Shown here in pieces: positions 18,432-27,087 of a stretch of 56,545 nucleotides of DNA (position 1 is its first letter; each line of letters begins with the position of its first letter). The stretch is taken from NCBI GenBank assembly GCA_004298505.1, contig SCRO01000005.1:1-56545 (forward strand), given 5' to 3'. The position numbers were made by a program, and so were the translations under genes. The stretch comes from Rhodanobacter sp. Its GTDB lineage: Bacteria; Pseudomonadota; Gammaproteobacteria; Xanthomonadales; Rhodanobacteraceae. Under the pieces are notes generated by a model that was given only the letters and a program-made list of their open reading frames with translations, ran no database searches and was not told the DNA's origin.

Positions 18432-18591
18432 GTCGTAGGGGATCGTTCCGGCAAGTCGTGGCAAGAGGTGTCGGGCAGACCCGGCAGGTTTTCAGTTTAT
18501 TGTACGAGGTAGCCCCTGACGCTACACTAACGCGATTTTTCGGGGCCACGAACCCCACCCTGGGATGACCTTGAATGTACCGGAGAACCTG

Positions 18592-19188
18592 ATGGCGAAC
18601 GAAGTCGTCGATCGCGGTCGCCGCCGTTTCCTGACAGCGACCACCGCCGTGGTCGGTGGCATCGGGATCGTGTCGGCAGCTGTGCCCTTCATCAAGTCGT
18701 GGGAACCCAGCGCGCGTGCCAAGGCCGCCGGCGCTCCGGTCACGCAGTCGCTGAAGAAGGTCGAAAAGGGTCAGCAGCTGATCGTGGGTTGGCGCAGCCT
18801 GCCGGTATTCATCGTCAACCGTACGCCGGCGCAGCTGGCGCAATTGCCGAAGGAAGATCCGCTGCTGGTCGACCCGAAGTCGGAAGTCGAGCAGCAGCCG
18901 AAGTACGCGCAGAACGAAACGCGTTCGATCAAGCCCGAGTGGCTGGTGATGATCGGCATCTGCACCCACCTGGGCTGCGTGCCGGACTTCTATGGCGAGA
19001 TCAAGCCGGAGCCGTTCGATCCGAACTGGAAAGGCGGCTACTACTGCCCCTGCCACCATTCGCGTTACGACATTGCCGGTCGGGTCTACAAGAACGTGCC
19101 GGCGCCGAAGAACATGCAGATTCCGCCATATCACTTCGTCGACGACATGACCGTGCAGATTGGCGTGGATCCGAAGGAGGCTGGCTGA
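18592..19188 (+). CDS. petA: Ubiquinol-cytochrome c reductase Rieske iron-sulfur subunit (198 aa)
   Basis: The 2Fe-2S subunit of the cytochrome bc1 complex, accepting an electron from ubiquinol. Ligands are Cys124 and His126 in CTHLGC and Cys152 and His155 in CPCHHS; Cys129 and Cys154 form the stabilising disulfide. The N-terminus DRGRRRFL is a twin-arginine signal, followed by a membrane anchor (about 15-34). ATG 18592 is preferred to ATG 18565 because GGAGA stands ahead of it. The stop overlaps the petB start by one base. Confidence 0.97.
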   Translation: MANEVVDRGRRRFLTATTAVVGGIGIVSAAVPFIKSWEPSARAKAAGAPVTQSLKKVEKGQQLIVGWRSLPVFIVNRTPAQLAQLPKEDPLLVDPKSEVEQQPKYAQNETRSIKPEWLVMIGICTHLGCVPDFYGEIKPEPFDPNWKGGYYCPCHHSRYDIAGRVYKNVPAPKNMQIPPYHFVDDMTVQIGVDPKEAG

Positions 19189-20489
19189 TGGCCAACGTAT
19201 TCAGCAATATCGGTGCCTGGGTCACCGAGCGCGCTCCGGGCATGATGCCGATGTATCGCGCGCACATGACCGAGTACTACGCGCCGAAGAACTTCAATCT
19301 CTGGTACTACTTCGGATCGCTGGCGCTCCTGGTGCTGGTCAGCCAGATCGTGACCGGTATCTTCCTTACCATGAACTACAACCCGAGCGCGGCGGGCGCG
19401 TTCGACTCGGTGCAGTACATCATGCGTGACGTGGAGTGGGGCTGGCTGATCCGCTACATGCACACCACCGGCGCCTCGCTGTTCTTCGTCGTGGTGTTCC
19501 TGCACATGTTCCGCGGCATCATGTACGGCTCCTTCAAGAAGCCACGCGAACTGGTGTGGCTGCTCGGCATGCTGATCTTCCTGGCGCTGATGGCCGAGGC
19601 CTTCATGGGCTACGTGCTGCCGTGGGGCAACATGTCGTTCTGGGGCGCGAAGGTGATCATTTCGCTGTTCGGCACGATCCCCTACATCGGCAACTCGCTG
19701 GTGGACTGGATCATGGGCGATTTCTTGCCCGGAGATGCCACGCTGAACCGCTTCTTCGCCTTGCACGTGATCGCGTTGCCGCTGGTGCTGCTGCTGCTGG
19801 TAGTGCTGCATATTGCCGCGCTGCACGAGGTCGGCTCGAACAACCCAGATGGCGTCGAGATCAAGAAGGGCCCCAAGGGCAACCGCTGGGATGCGCTGAA
19901 GCCGGCCGACGGCATTCCGTTCCATCCGTACTACACGGTGAAGGACCTGGTCGGCGTGGGGGCATTGCTGCTGATTGCGGCTTTCATCATCTTCTTCGCG
20001 CCAACCCTTGGTGGCTGGTTCCTGGAGCCTGACAACGCGATTCCGGCCAACAACCTGCTGACTCCGGCCGAGATCAAGCCGATGTGGTACTTCACTCCGT
20101 TTTACGCGATCGTGCGGATGATCCCGTCGTTCCTCGGCAGCGCGGTGTGGGGCGTGCTGGCGATGTTCGGCTCGATCGTGGTGCTGTTTCTGTTCCCGTG
20201 GCTGGATCGCACCAAGGTCAAGTCCATCCGCTATCGCGGCACCGGCTACAAGGTGGCGCTGGGGGTGTGGGTGCTCGCGTTCTTCGGCCTCGGTGCGGTC
20301 GGTGCAGGCGTCACGGCCGAGGTGATTCCGGCGTGGTTCGGCAATGTCGACGTCACCACCTGGGAAAACCTGTTCGGCCGACTGATGACGTTGCTCTACT
20401 TCGGCTTCTTCGCCTTCCTCTGGGCCTATACCCATTTCGGCTGGGAGAAGACCAAGCCGGTTCCGGATCGGGTGACCACGCATGACTAA
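19188..20489 (+). CDS. petB: Cytochrome b of the bc1 complex (433 aa)
   Basis: Integral membrane subunit carrying both b hemes and the two quinone sites. Family sequences are clear: FNLWYYFGSL, LIRYMHTTGASLFF (heme histidine), GYVLPWGNMSFWGAKVI, and PDNAIPANNLLTPAEIKPMW followed by YFTPFYAI (the PEWY-like region is altered to PMWY). Around nine transmembrane helices are visible, a full-length bacterial cytochrome b without fusion to c1. ATG 19188 is defined by its overlap with the petA stop (TGATG). Confidence 0.97.
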   Translation: MANVFSNIGAWVTERAPGMMPMYRAHMTEYYAPKNFNLWYYFGSLALLVLVSQIVTGIFLTMNYNPSAAGAFDSVQYIMRDVEWGWLIRYMHTTGASLFFVVVFLHMFRGIMYGSFKKPRELVWLLGMLIFLALMAEAFMGYVLPWGNMSFWGAKVIISLFGTIPYIGNSLVDWIMGDFLPGDATLNRFFALHVIALPLVLLLLVVLHIAALHEVGSNNPDGVEIKKGPKGNRWDALKPADGIPFHPYYTVKDLVGVGALLLIAAFIIFFAPTLGGWFLEPDNAIPANNLLTPAEIKPMWYFTPFYAIVRMIPSFLGSAVWGVLAMFGSIVVLFLFPWLDRTKVKSIRYRGTGYKVALGVWVLAFFGLGAVGAGVTAEVIPAWFGNVDVTTWENLFGRLMTLLYFGFFAFLWAYTHFGWEKTKPVPDRVTTHD

Positions 20490-21246
20490 GGCGCAGACCA
20501 CGATGAAACATTTTCTTTCCGGCATCGCCCTGGCGCTCGGCCTGCTGGTTGGCAGCCTGCCGGCACACGCCGAGGGCGGCCCGGCGGCCTTGATGAAGTC
20601 CGGCGCCGACGTGCGGGACCAGGCCTCGCTGCAGCGCGGCGCGCGCCTGTTCTTTAATTACTGCATCGGCTGCCATTCGTTGAAATACATGCGTTACTCG
20701 CGCATGGCCGAGGATCTGGGCCTGACCGAAAAGGAGGTCATGCAGAACTTCAATTTCACCGGCGCCAACTTCGGCGACCCGGTGATTTCGCACATGCCGG
20801 CCAAGCTGGCCAAGACCTGGTTCGGCAAGGCTCCGCCGGACCTGTCGCTGGAAGTGGAGGCGAAGGGGGCTGATTGGGTCTACACCTATCTCAACTCCTT
20901 CTATCTCGATCCGCACAGCCCGATCGGCTGGAACAACACGGCACTGCCGAACGCGGCGATGCCGTTCCCGCTGTGGGAGCTGCAGGGCATGCAGGCGGCG
21001 GTGATGAAGCCGGCGAAGGATGGCGAGAGTGCTGCGGTGCAGAAGCTGGTGCTGTCGCAGCCGGGCAAGATGACGCCTGCACAGTTCCAGCAGGCGACCC
21101 GCGACCTGACCAGTTTCCTGCAGTACGTTTCCGAACCGGCGGCGCTACAGCGACATCATTACGGTATCTGGGTGATTCTCTTCCTTGTCTTGCTGACCTT
21201 CCTGTTCGCGCTGGTCAAGAAGGAATACTGGAAGGACGTCCACTGA
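20482..21246 (+). CDS. petC: Cytochrome c1 of the bc1 complex (254 aa)
   Basis: Membrane-anchored c-type cytochrome passing electrons from the Rieske centre to soluble cytochrome c. Heme attaches at Cys61-Ile-Gly-Cys64-His65. A cleavable signal peptide covers about 8-30 and a C-terminal anchor (ILFLVLLTFLFALV) is present. ATG 20482 overlaps petB by eight bases; a second in-frame ATG at 20503 begins right at the signal peptide and could be the real start. Last gene of petABC; sspA follows after 67 bases. Confidence 0.96.
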   Translation: MTKAQTTMKHFLSGIALALGLLVGSLPAHAEGGPAALMKSGADVRDQASLQRGARLFFNYCIGCHSLKYMRYSRMAEDLGLTEKEVMQNFNFTGANFGDPVISHMPAKLAKTWFGKAPPDLSLEVEAKGADWVYTYLNSFYLDPHSPIGWNNTALPNAAMPFPLWELQGMQAAVMKPAKDGESAAVQKLVLSQPGKMTPAQFQQATRDLTSFLQYVSEPAALQRHHYGIWVILFLVLLTFLFALVKKEYWKDVH

Positions 21247-21313
21247 GCCGGATGGCACTTCGGGTGCAGCGGCCCGGAACCGCCGCCTTCGTTTTATCGA
21301 TGGAGAACAGTGT

Positions 21314-21949
21314 ATGGTTCAAAGCACCCGCTTGCGTAATGCATTGACGCTCTACACCACGACCGATGGCATCCAGTGTCATCGCGCCAGGCTCGTGCTG
21401 GCCGCCAAGGGGGTCAGTTACGAACGCGTGCTGGTGGATCCAGCCAAGCCGCCGGAGGATCTGATCGATCTGAATCCGTATGCGAGCACGCCCACCCTGA
21501 TCGATCGTGACCTGACCCTGTTCGATACCGCAGTGGTGTGCGAATATATCGATGAGCGTTATCCGCATCCGCCACTGATGCCGATCGATCCGCAATCGCG
21601 CGCCCGGCTGCGGGTGGCGGCGGTGAGAATCGAAAAGGATTGGCTGCCGGAAGTCGATGCGATCCGCGCCGGTGGCCGCTCTGCGGATGCCGCGCGCAAG
21701 CGGCTGCGCCAAGAGCTGCTGTCCACGGTACCGCTGTTCAAGGCTTCGAAGTTCTTCCTCAGCCCGGAGATGAGCCTGGTCGATTGTCTGGTGGCACCGG
21801 TAATCTGGCGGCTGTCCTGGCTGGAGGTGGACCTGGGCCGCGAAGGCAAGCCGATCATCGATTACGGTGAGCGCCTGTTCCACAGCCAGGGTTTCGCGCG
21901 CAGCATGACCGATCAGGAAAAGGCGATGCGGCAGTTGGCGGTCACATGA
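21314..21949 (+). CDS. sspA: Stringent starvation protein A, GST-fold (211 aa)
   Basis: Glutathione-transferase-like protein that in E. coli associates with RNA polymerase and helps acid and starvation survival. The N-terminal thioredoxin-like part (LTLYTTTDGIQCHRARLVLAAK) and the NPYASTPTLIDRDLTLFD segment are typical. The petABC-sspA-sspB order is widespread in proteobacteria. The last four bases overlap the sspB start (ATGA), implying coupled translation. Confidence 0.94.
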   Translation: MVQSTRLRNALTLYTTTDGIQCHRARLVLAAKGVSYERVLVDPAKPPEDLIDLNPYASTPTLIDRDLTLFDTAVVCEYIDERYPHPPLMPIDPQSRARLRVAAVRIEKDWLPEVDAIRAGGRSADAARKRLRQELLSTVPLFKASKFFLSPEMSLVDCLVAPVIWRLSWLEVDLGREGKPIIDYGERLFHSQGFARSMTDQEKAMRQLAVT

Positions 21950-22395
21950 GCAAACATGAAAGCGCACCGATGAGTTCGAACCGGCCGTATCTGCTGCGCG
22001 CGATCTACGACTGGATCAGCGATAATAATCTTACTCCGTACATCCTAGTCGATGCGGCGTACGCTGGCGTGCGCGTGCCGCCGCAAGTGGTCAAGGACGG
22101 GCAGGTCGTACTCAACCTCGCCACCCGAGCCGTGGCCAAGCTCGATCTGGGCAACGAGTGGATCAACTTCCAGGCGCGCTTCTCCGGTGTCAGCCAGGTG
22201 ATCCAGGTTCCGGTGCAGGCCGTGCTGGCCCTGTATGCGCAGGAAAACGGCCAGGGCATGATGTTTCCTGCGGACGGCGAAGGTGGAGACAGGCCGCCGC
22301 CGTCCGCGCCGGCGCCGGACGATTCCACCCCCGGCGTCGGCGAAAATGCCAACAAGCCGACGCGCGGTGCGCCGCACCTGCGCGTGGTGAAGTAG
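21946..22395 (+). CDS. sspB: ClpXP protease specificity-enhancing factor SspB (149 aa)
   Basis: Adaptor that binds ssrA-tagged proteins and delivers them to ClpXP. The substrate-binding domain covers about residues 12-105 (RPYLLRAIYDWISDNNLTPY at its start). A flexible Pro/Gly-rich linker follows, and the C-terminal ClpX-binding tail RGAPHLRVVK closely matches the E. coli XB motif. Cytoplasmic. ATG 21946 overlaps sspA; a later ATG at 21970 (MSSNRPYLL) is an alternative start that would resemble E. coli SspB more. Confidence 0.95.
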   Translation: MSKHESAPMSSNRPYLLRAIYDWISDNNLTPYILVDAAYAGVRVPPQVVKDGQVVLNLATRAVAKLDLGNEWINFQARFSGVSQVIQVPVQAVLALYAQENGQGMMFPADGEGGDRPPPSAPAPDDSTPGVGENANKPTRGAPHLRVVK

Positions 22396-22426
22396 CCGGT
22401 GCCCGACACGCGGTCGCCGGCGGCGT

Positions 22427-22828
22427 TCAGTGCAGCCGGTTGTCCTGGCGCGGTCGCAGCGCCACCACCTTGTCCGATGCCAATGGCTGCACAGCATCGG
22501 CGTCGCTAGCGGGAGGCAGCAACTCGATGGTGGGCAGGCTGAGGCTGCTGAGCGCATCGCCGATCATCCACAGCCGACCCGGCTCGCGGTCATGCCCGTC
22601 GAGGCTCACCTCGAATCCGTAACAGCGTTCGACCCTGCGCAGGCCGTTGACGCGACGCAGGCGCAGACTGCGCAATCCCACGGTTTCGTCAAGTAACTGC
22701 AGCCCATGCAGCAGGCATTGTTGTCGCGCTTCGCGGACTGCGCGCTCGCGTGCCACGCTGAGTTTCAGCCACAGGCCCACGGTGGCGCCGAGCACCACCA
22801 ACAGCAGGAGATTGGACAAGTCGGACAT
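22427..22828 (-). CDS. DUF3301 family membrane protein (133 aa)
   Basis: Small protein of unknown function. One N-terminal transmembrane helix (about 4-22, LSNLLLLVVLGATVGLWL) is followed by a conserved cytoplasmic or periplasmic part with the family-like block QQCLLHGLQLLDETVGLRSL and RRVERCYGFEVSLDG. ATG 22828 places the helix at the extreme N-terminus; the open frame farther upstream is the shadow of nadC's end. It lies 43 bases beyond nadC on the same strand, probably the last gene of DUF1631-nadC-DUF3301. Confidence 0.8.
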   Translation of the reverse strand: MSDLSNLLLLVVLGATVGLWLKLSVARERAVREARQQCLLHGLQLLDETVGLRSLRLRRVNGLRRVERCYGFEVSLDGHDREPGRLWMIGDALSSLSLPTIELLPPASDADAVQPLASDKVVALRPRQDNRLH

Positions 22829-22871
22829 GCAGCCAGTGTGTAGGCGTCTGTGCCCGGGTGCAAGGCGGCGC

Positions 22872-23729
22872 TCAGTCCAGTTGCAAGCGCAACGACAGGT
22901 CGACGGCATGCACATGCTTGGTCAGCGCGCCGATCGAGATGAAATCGACACCGGTGCGGGCGAAGTCGCCGATGGTCTGTAGATTGACGTTGCCGGAAAC
23001 CTCCAACGGCACGCGGCCGGCGGTACGCTCGACCGCCTCGCACATCTGTGCCAGTTCGAAGTTGTCCAGCATGATGCGATCTGCGCCGGCCCGCAGGGCC
23101 TGCTCGAGCTCGTCGAGGCTTTCTACCTCCACCTCCAGCGGCAGCTCCGGATGAAGCCCCCGCGCCGCCGCCACGGCCGCGGCGATGCTGCCGGCGGCGA
23201 TGATGTGGTTTTCCTTGATCAAGATTGCGTCGTACAGGCCCATCCGCTGGTTGTGGCCGCCGCCGCAACGTACGGCGTACTTCTGTGCCAGGCGCAGCCC
23301 GGGCACGGTCTTGCGGGTGTCCAGCACGCGCACCCGGGTGCCGGCCACCGCGGTGACATAGTCGGCGGTGAGGGTGGCGGTGGCCGACAGCAACTGCAGG
23401 AAATTAAGTGCCGATCGTTCCGCCGTGACCAGCGAGCGGGCATCCCCCGACAGGCGACAGATCAACGTGCCCGGCGCGACACGATCGCCATCGCGCACCA
23501 GCCAGTGGATCCGCACGGATGGGTCGAATCGGCGGAAACAACCGTCGAACCAGGCACTGCCGGCAATCACCGCGGCATCGCGACAGGTCAGCTGCGCGCG
23601 GGCCCGGGCCGCGGCCGGCAGTATTCCGGCGGTGGCGTCGCCGCTGCCCAGATCCTCGGCCAGTGCATGCGCAACGTCGGCGGCGATCTGCGCAGCATCG
23701 GGTTGCGCGAACGATGTTGCCGGCGTCAT
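22872..23729 (-). CDS. nadC: Nicotinate-nucleotide pyrophosphorylase, NadC (285 aa)
   Basis: Quinolinate phosphoribosyltransferase, converting quinolinate and PRPP to nicotinate mononucleotide in NAD synthesis. Characteristic blocks: EDLGSGDATAGIL near the N-terminus, AERSALNFLQLLSATAT, VLDTRKTVPGLRLAQKYAV, GGGHNQRMGLYDAILIKENH and LEVSGNVNLQTIGDFA. Length is normal. ATG 23729 overlaps the stop of the DUF1631 gene by four bases. nadA and nadB are not in the window. Confidence 0.97.
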   Translation of the reverse strand: MTPATSFAQPDAAQIAADVAHALAEDLGSGDATAGILPAAARARAQLTCRDAAVIAGSAWFDGCFRRFDPSVRIHWLVRDGDRVAPGTLICRLSGDARSLVTAERSALNFLQLLSATATLTADYVTAVAGTRVRVLDTRKTVPGLRLAQKYAVRCGGGHNQRMGLYDAILIKENHIIAAGSIAAAVAAARGLHPELPLEVEVESLDELEQALRAGADRIMLDNFELAQMCEAVERTAGRVPLEVSGNVNLQTIGDFARTGVDFISIGALTKHVHAVDLSLRLQLD

Positions 23730-26017
23730 GCGGCGGTTGCCGGCGGTGTTGGTGCGGCTTCGGCCTGGCTCAGCTTGCCGACGATCGCGTTCATCGCGCG
23801 GTCGAACAGGGCGTTGGCTGCCAGCACGCGGGCGCGCCCTTCGGCGAACAGCGCGGCTAGTTCCCGCGGCGCGTAATCGGCCACCTTCAGGCCACGCCGG
23901 TTGACGAACAGGTAGCGTCCGCTCATCGGGCTGATCCACGAGAGCTTGGCTCGGGCAGGGGCCTCGTCCTCGAGCGTGAACTCGAGCCAGTTGCCGGGTT
24001 GCAGCGCCTGCACCTGGTGCCATTGTGGGCTGTCCGGTGGCACCTCAGCCAATTCCTCGGCATCGAGGATGTCTTCCGGCTGCGCCTGCTGGTCGATGAC
24101 CGGCTGGATGCTGTCGGGAATCGCCAGCATCGCGGCATCTTCCTCGGCCACGGCAGCATCGGCGGGCCCGCTCTGCTCGGGTTGTTCGCCCAGTTGCTGG
24201 CGGTAGTACGCACGCAGCTGGCCGAGCAACCGCTCGACGTCCTGCTCCTGGAACGCCACGTTGGCCAGGCCGTGGCGCAGCGCGCGCTCGATGCCGGGCA
24301 GCATTTGCCGCAGGGTCCGCCGGCTGGTCGTGTCGTTGGCTGGGTGGGTACTGGCGATGAACTCGTCGATGAAGCGCAGCGCGCTCTTGAACTCGGGCGA
24401 GCTGTCGCCCTGACGCAGGATGGTCAGCACCAGGTGGTTGGCCCAGGCGCGGGCCAGCACGCCATGCACCAGCGGGGGAAGCTTCTGTGTGCCAATGCGG
24501 TCGAGGATCTCGCGCGCGGCGCGGCGCCGCGCCTGTTCGAGCTTTTCGCGACCGCGGGTGGATTCGGCCACGCGCTGTTCGGCCAGCTCGGAACGGCGCT
24601 TGTTGATGTCCTGGAATTGCTGCAGGTCGGTCAGCAGGCGCTCGAAGATACCCATGTCGTCGTCGAAGTCGTGCAGCAACTGGTCGACGATCGACTTCAC
24701 CTTTTCGTGCAGGCGGTGGTCGCGGTCGGACTCCTCCGACCAGCTCTTGGCCTGCTCGGCGAGGCTATCCAGCAGTCGTCGCGCGGGATGCTGGCGATGC
24801 GCGAACAACTTGCGGTCGAGGATCGCCGCCTTCAGGTAGGGAATCTGCAGCCGCGCCAGCATCACCTGCATCGTGGCGGGCAGGTTGCGGTCTTCCAGGA
24901 TGAATTCGAACAGCATGCCGACCAGGTCGATGGTGTCCTCGTCCATGCTGGCCACATGGCTGGGACGTTCGCCACGCAGCGCGCCGATCTGGGTCAGCAG
25001 TTGTGCCTTGAACTGCATGACCTCGCGACCGAGCGAGGCAGCATCGTCCGCCTGGTCGTAAGTCAGCGGGCCGGCGCTGACGATCTGGCTCTGCAACACG
25101 CTGAGCGCACCGAGCAACTCGTTGGCCGACGGCAGCGGACCGCTGGACATGACGTGCGCGCCATTGCCGCCCAAGGCGTTGCCCCGACGCGCGCTGAACA
25201 GTGCGTGCAGGGTATGCAGCAGGTCGCCGGGAATTTCCCCACTCTCCTCGCCCGTGGTCGGTGCAGCGGTATCGATGGCGCCCAGGCCGACCGGATTGTG
25301 CTGACTTCCATGCGATACCCGGTGGCGCAGCTGCGGCAAGACACCGGCGCGAACCAGTTCGGTATTGATCTCCTGGTAGAGCCCTTCCAGTGCCGACAAC
25401 ACGTAGCGATCAAACAGCTTGTAGATGATCAGCTTGACCCGCATGTCTGCGCTCAGCTCCTGCAGTGCCTGGCGAAACGCCTGGGACAGGATCGCCGGCG
25501 CCACCGGGTTGCTGGCGTCGTCGATCTTGTGGCCACCGCAGATCACGGAAAGCCGCTGGTTGACTGCGAACAGCTCGCGCGTCAGGCGGGCCTCGTTCTT
25601 GCTGATCATGCTGGTGATCGCCAGCGATTCTTCCAGGTCGCTCTCGGCCACCAGGGTCAGCTCGGGAGAGCCCTGCGAAGTTGCCGCTTCAGTTGCGCCC
25701 TTTGCATTTGCGGGATGGGCCAAGTCGCTCAGGTGGCGGGCGATGGTACCGAGGAAATTGCGCTCGATGGTGGGGCGACGTTTGCGCACTTCGCGCATGC
25801 CGTCGAAATAGTGCATCTGCGCGGCGTTGTTCTCGGCCTTTTCGGCGAGGTCGAACAGCGCGTCATCGACGCGCTCGAACGCATTGCTTACCGATAGCTG
25901 CAACTTCTTGCCGGCAAGGCCGCGCACGGCGCCGAGCAATTCGCCGACGCGTTCGCTGGACGGATCCATGCGCTGGCTCAAGTTGACGACCCTGGTTGGC
26001 TCACTGGTTTCGTTCAT
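23726..26017 (-). CDS. DUF1631 family protein (763 aa)
   Basis: Large, mostly helical cytoplasmic protein of the DUF1631 family, common in gamma- and betaproteobacteria. No enzyme motif is visible. Recognisable stretches include FLGTIARHL near residue 90 and, near the C-terminus, PGNWLEFTLEDEAPARAKLS and GRYLFVNRRGLKVADY, which resemble a PilZ-like beta region. Some members have been tied to cyclic-di-GMP or transcription control, but that is not shown here. ATG 26017 has GGGG eight bases upstream and is preferred to GTG 26023. Translationally coupled to nadC. Confidence 0.85.
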   Translation of the reverse strand: MNETSEPTRVVNLSQRMDPSSERVGELLGAVRGLAGKKLQLSVSNAFERVDDALFDLAEKAENNAAQMHYFDGMREVRKRRPTIERNFLGTIARHLSDLAHPANAKGATEAATSQGSPELTLVAESDLEESLAITSMISKNEARLTRELFAVNQRLSVICGGHKIDDASNPVAPAILSQAFRQALQELSADMRVKLIIYKLFDRYVLSALEGLYQEINTELVRAGVLPQLRHRVSHGSQHNPVGLGAIDTAAPTTGEESGEIPGDLLHTLHALFSARRGNALGGNGAHVMSSGPLPSANELLGALSVLQSQIVSAGPLTYDQADDAASLGREVMQFKAQLLTQIGALRGERPSHVASMDEDTIDLVGMLFEFILEDRNLPATMQVMLARLQIPYLKAAILDRKLFAHRQHPARRLLDSLAEQAKSWSEESDRDHRLHEKVKSIVDQLLHDFDDDMGIFERLLTDLQQFQDINKRRSELAEQRVAESTRGREKLEQARRRAAREILDRIGTQKLPPLVHGVLARAWANHLVLTILRQGDSSPEFKSALRFIDEFIASTHPANDTTSRRTLRQMLPGIERALRHGLANVAFQEQDVERLLGQLRAYYRQQLGEQPEQSGPADAAVAEEDAAMLAIPDSIQPVIDQQAQPEDILDAEELAEVPPDSPQWHQVQALQPGNWLEFTLEDEAPARAKLSWISPMSGRYLFVNRRGLKVADYAPRELAALFAEGRARVLAANALFDRAMNAIVGKLSQAEAAPTPPATAA

Positions 26018-26140
26018 CGCCACATCCCCGTGAAGTGCGTTGCGCGTACCTTGGCCTGGAATAGAGGCGCAGGGATTGACAATAAGCCAAATTCAGGCTC
26101 CATGCCATGCCAAACGCCCGTGCGGACCGCGCAAACATCC

Positions 26141-26249
26141 CAGCCGATTCTTGGTCCATAGGACCACCATGGATCGGCGAATCGTCAGCAATTTGTCCTC
26201 GCACAGCCGAATTCTCGCCTCGACCACCAAAGTCCGACAGGCTGCTAGG
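26141..26249 (-). repeat. Dispersed hairpin element, copy B
   Basis: Reverse-oriented partner of the element at 1-145. Arms 26153-26161 and 26167-26175 form the same hairpin, with one compensatory pair change (C-G to T-A) and one G-U pair relative to copy A. The outer end (26229-26249) runs into the downstream gene: the TAG stop of the Trm112-like gene (26245-26247) lies within it. Confidence 0.7.
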
Positions 26250-26514
26250 TCACGGGAAAGTCGATCAGCTGCAGCGTGCCGATGCCTTCCTCGGGCAACA
26301 TGACCGGAATCCCGTCCTCGATCCGGTAGATCAGCTTGCGATCGATGGTGATCAGCGCCTCGGCCACGCGTTCGCGCACGGCCACGCCGGCGACCGTATC
26401 GACTTTCCCGCTGGCGATCGCCTCGTTCAGTGCATCCAGTTGGTGTCGCGTCAGCAGACGCACCGGAGTCTTGCTGACCGGGCAGCACAGGATATCGAGG
26501 AGGCGCTTGTCCAT
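26245..26514 (-). CDS. Trm112-like / UPF0434 family protein (89 aa)
   Basis: Small protein of the UPF0434 (YcaR)/Trm112 family, related to the zinc-ribbon activator of tRNA and protein methyltransferases. The LLDILCCPVSKTPVRLL opening is diagnostic; it retains the CCP pair but not all four cysteines of eukaryotic Trm112. It is longer than E. coli YcaR (60 aa) by an insert around residues 25-45. In E. coli ycaR lies next to kdsB and lpxK; here those are absent. The stop codon lies in the dispersed repeat, so the original C-terminus may have been changed by the element. Confidence 0.85.
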   Translation of the reverse strand: MDKRLLDILCCPVSKTPVRLLTRHQLDALNEAIASGKVDTVAGVAVRERVAEALITIDRKLIYRIEDGIPVMLPEEGIGTLQLIDFPVT

Positions 26515-26554
26515 GGTTGCTTCGGTTCGCGTGTGTTAGTGTCGGGAAAGCCCG

Positions 26555-26560
26555 TACAAT
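26555..26560 (+). promoter_or_regulatory. Predicted -10 box of purE-purK
   Basis: TACAAT, 23 bases before the purE ATG, within GTACAATAACGG. A clear -35 is not seen. The same 12-mer recurs before grxD. Confidence 0.4.
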
Positions 26561-26583
26561 AACGGTTTTTGGACGTTCCAGCC

Positions 26584-27087
26584 ATGACACCAGCAAGCAA
26601 GCCGCCGCGCGTGGGCGTGGTGATGGGTTCGCGTTCGGATTGGGAAACCATGCAACACGCGGCGCATGTGCTGACCGAGCTGGGTGTGGCACATGAGGTG
26701 CAGGTGGTTTCCGCACACCGCACGCCGGATCTGCTGTTCAGCTATGCCGAACAGGCGCTCGAGCGCGGTATCCAAGTGATCATCGCCGGTGCCGGCGGCG
26801 CGGCCCATCTGCCCGGCATGCTGGCCGCCAAGACGCGCCTGCCGGTACTCGGCGTGCCGGTGCAGTCGAAGGCGCTCAACGGGATGGATTCGCTGCTGTC
26901 GATCGCGCAGATGCCCGCGGGTATCCCCGTGGGCACGCTCGCGATCGGGCGCGCCGGCGCGGTGAATGCCGGGTTGTTGGCCGCCGCGGTGCTGGCCCTG
27001 CACGACCAGGCCTTGTCCCGTGCGCTGGAAGACTGGCGGGCGCGGCAGACCCAGGCCGTGCTCGAGCAGCCGGACCCGCGCTCTTGA
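26584..27087 (+). CDS. purE: N5-carboxyaminoimidazole ribonucleotide mutase, PurE (167 aa)
   Basis: Converts N5-CAIR to CAIR in purine synthesis. Class I PurE motifs are clear: GSRSDW near residue 16, [18 protein letters not shown], and a [19 protein letters not shown] stretch. ATG 26584 was chosen over the upstream TTG 26569. The purK gene overlaps the stop (TTGA), so PurE and PurK are coupled, consistent with the two-step conversion of AIR by PurK and PurE. Confidence 0.97.
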   Translation: MTPASKPPRVGVVMGSRSDWETMQHAAHVLTELGVAHEVQVVSAHRTPDLLFSYAEQALERGIQVIIAGAGGAAHLPGMLAAKTRLPVLGVPVQSKALNGMDSLLSIAQMPAGIPVGTLAIGRAGAVNAGLLAAAVLALHDQALSRALEDWRARQTQAVLEQPDPRS

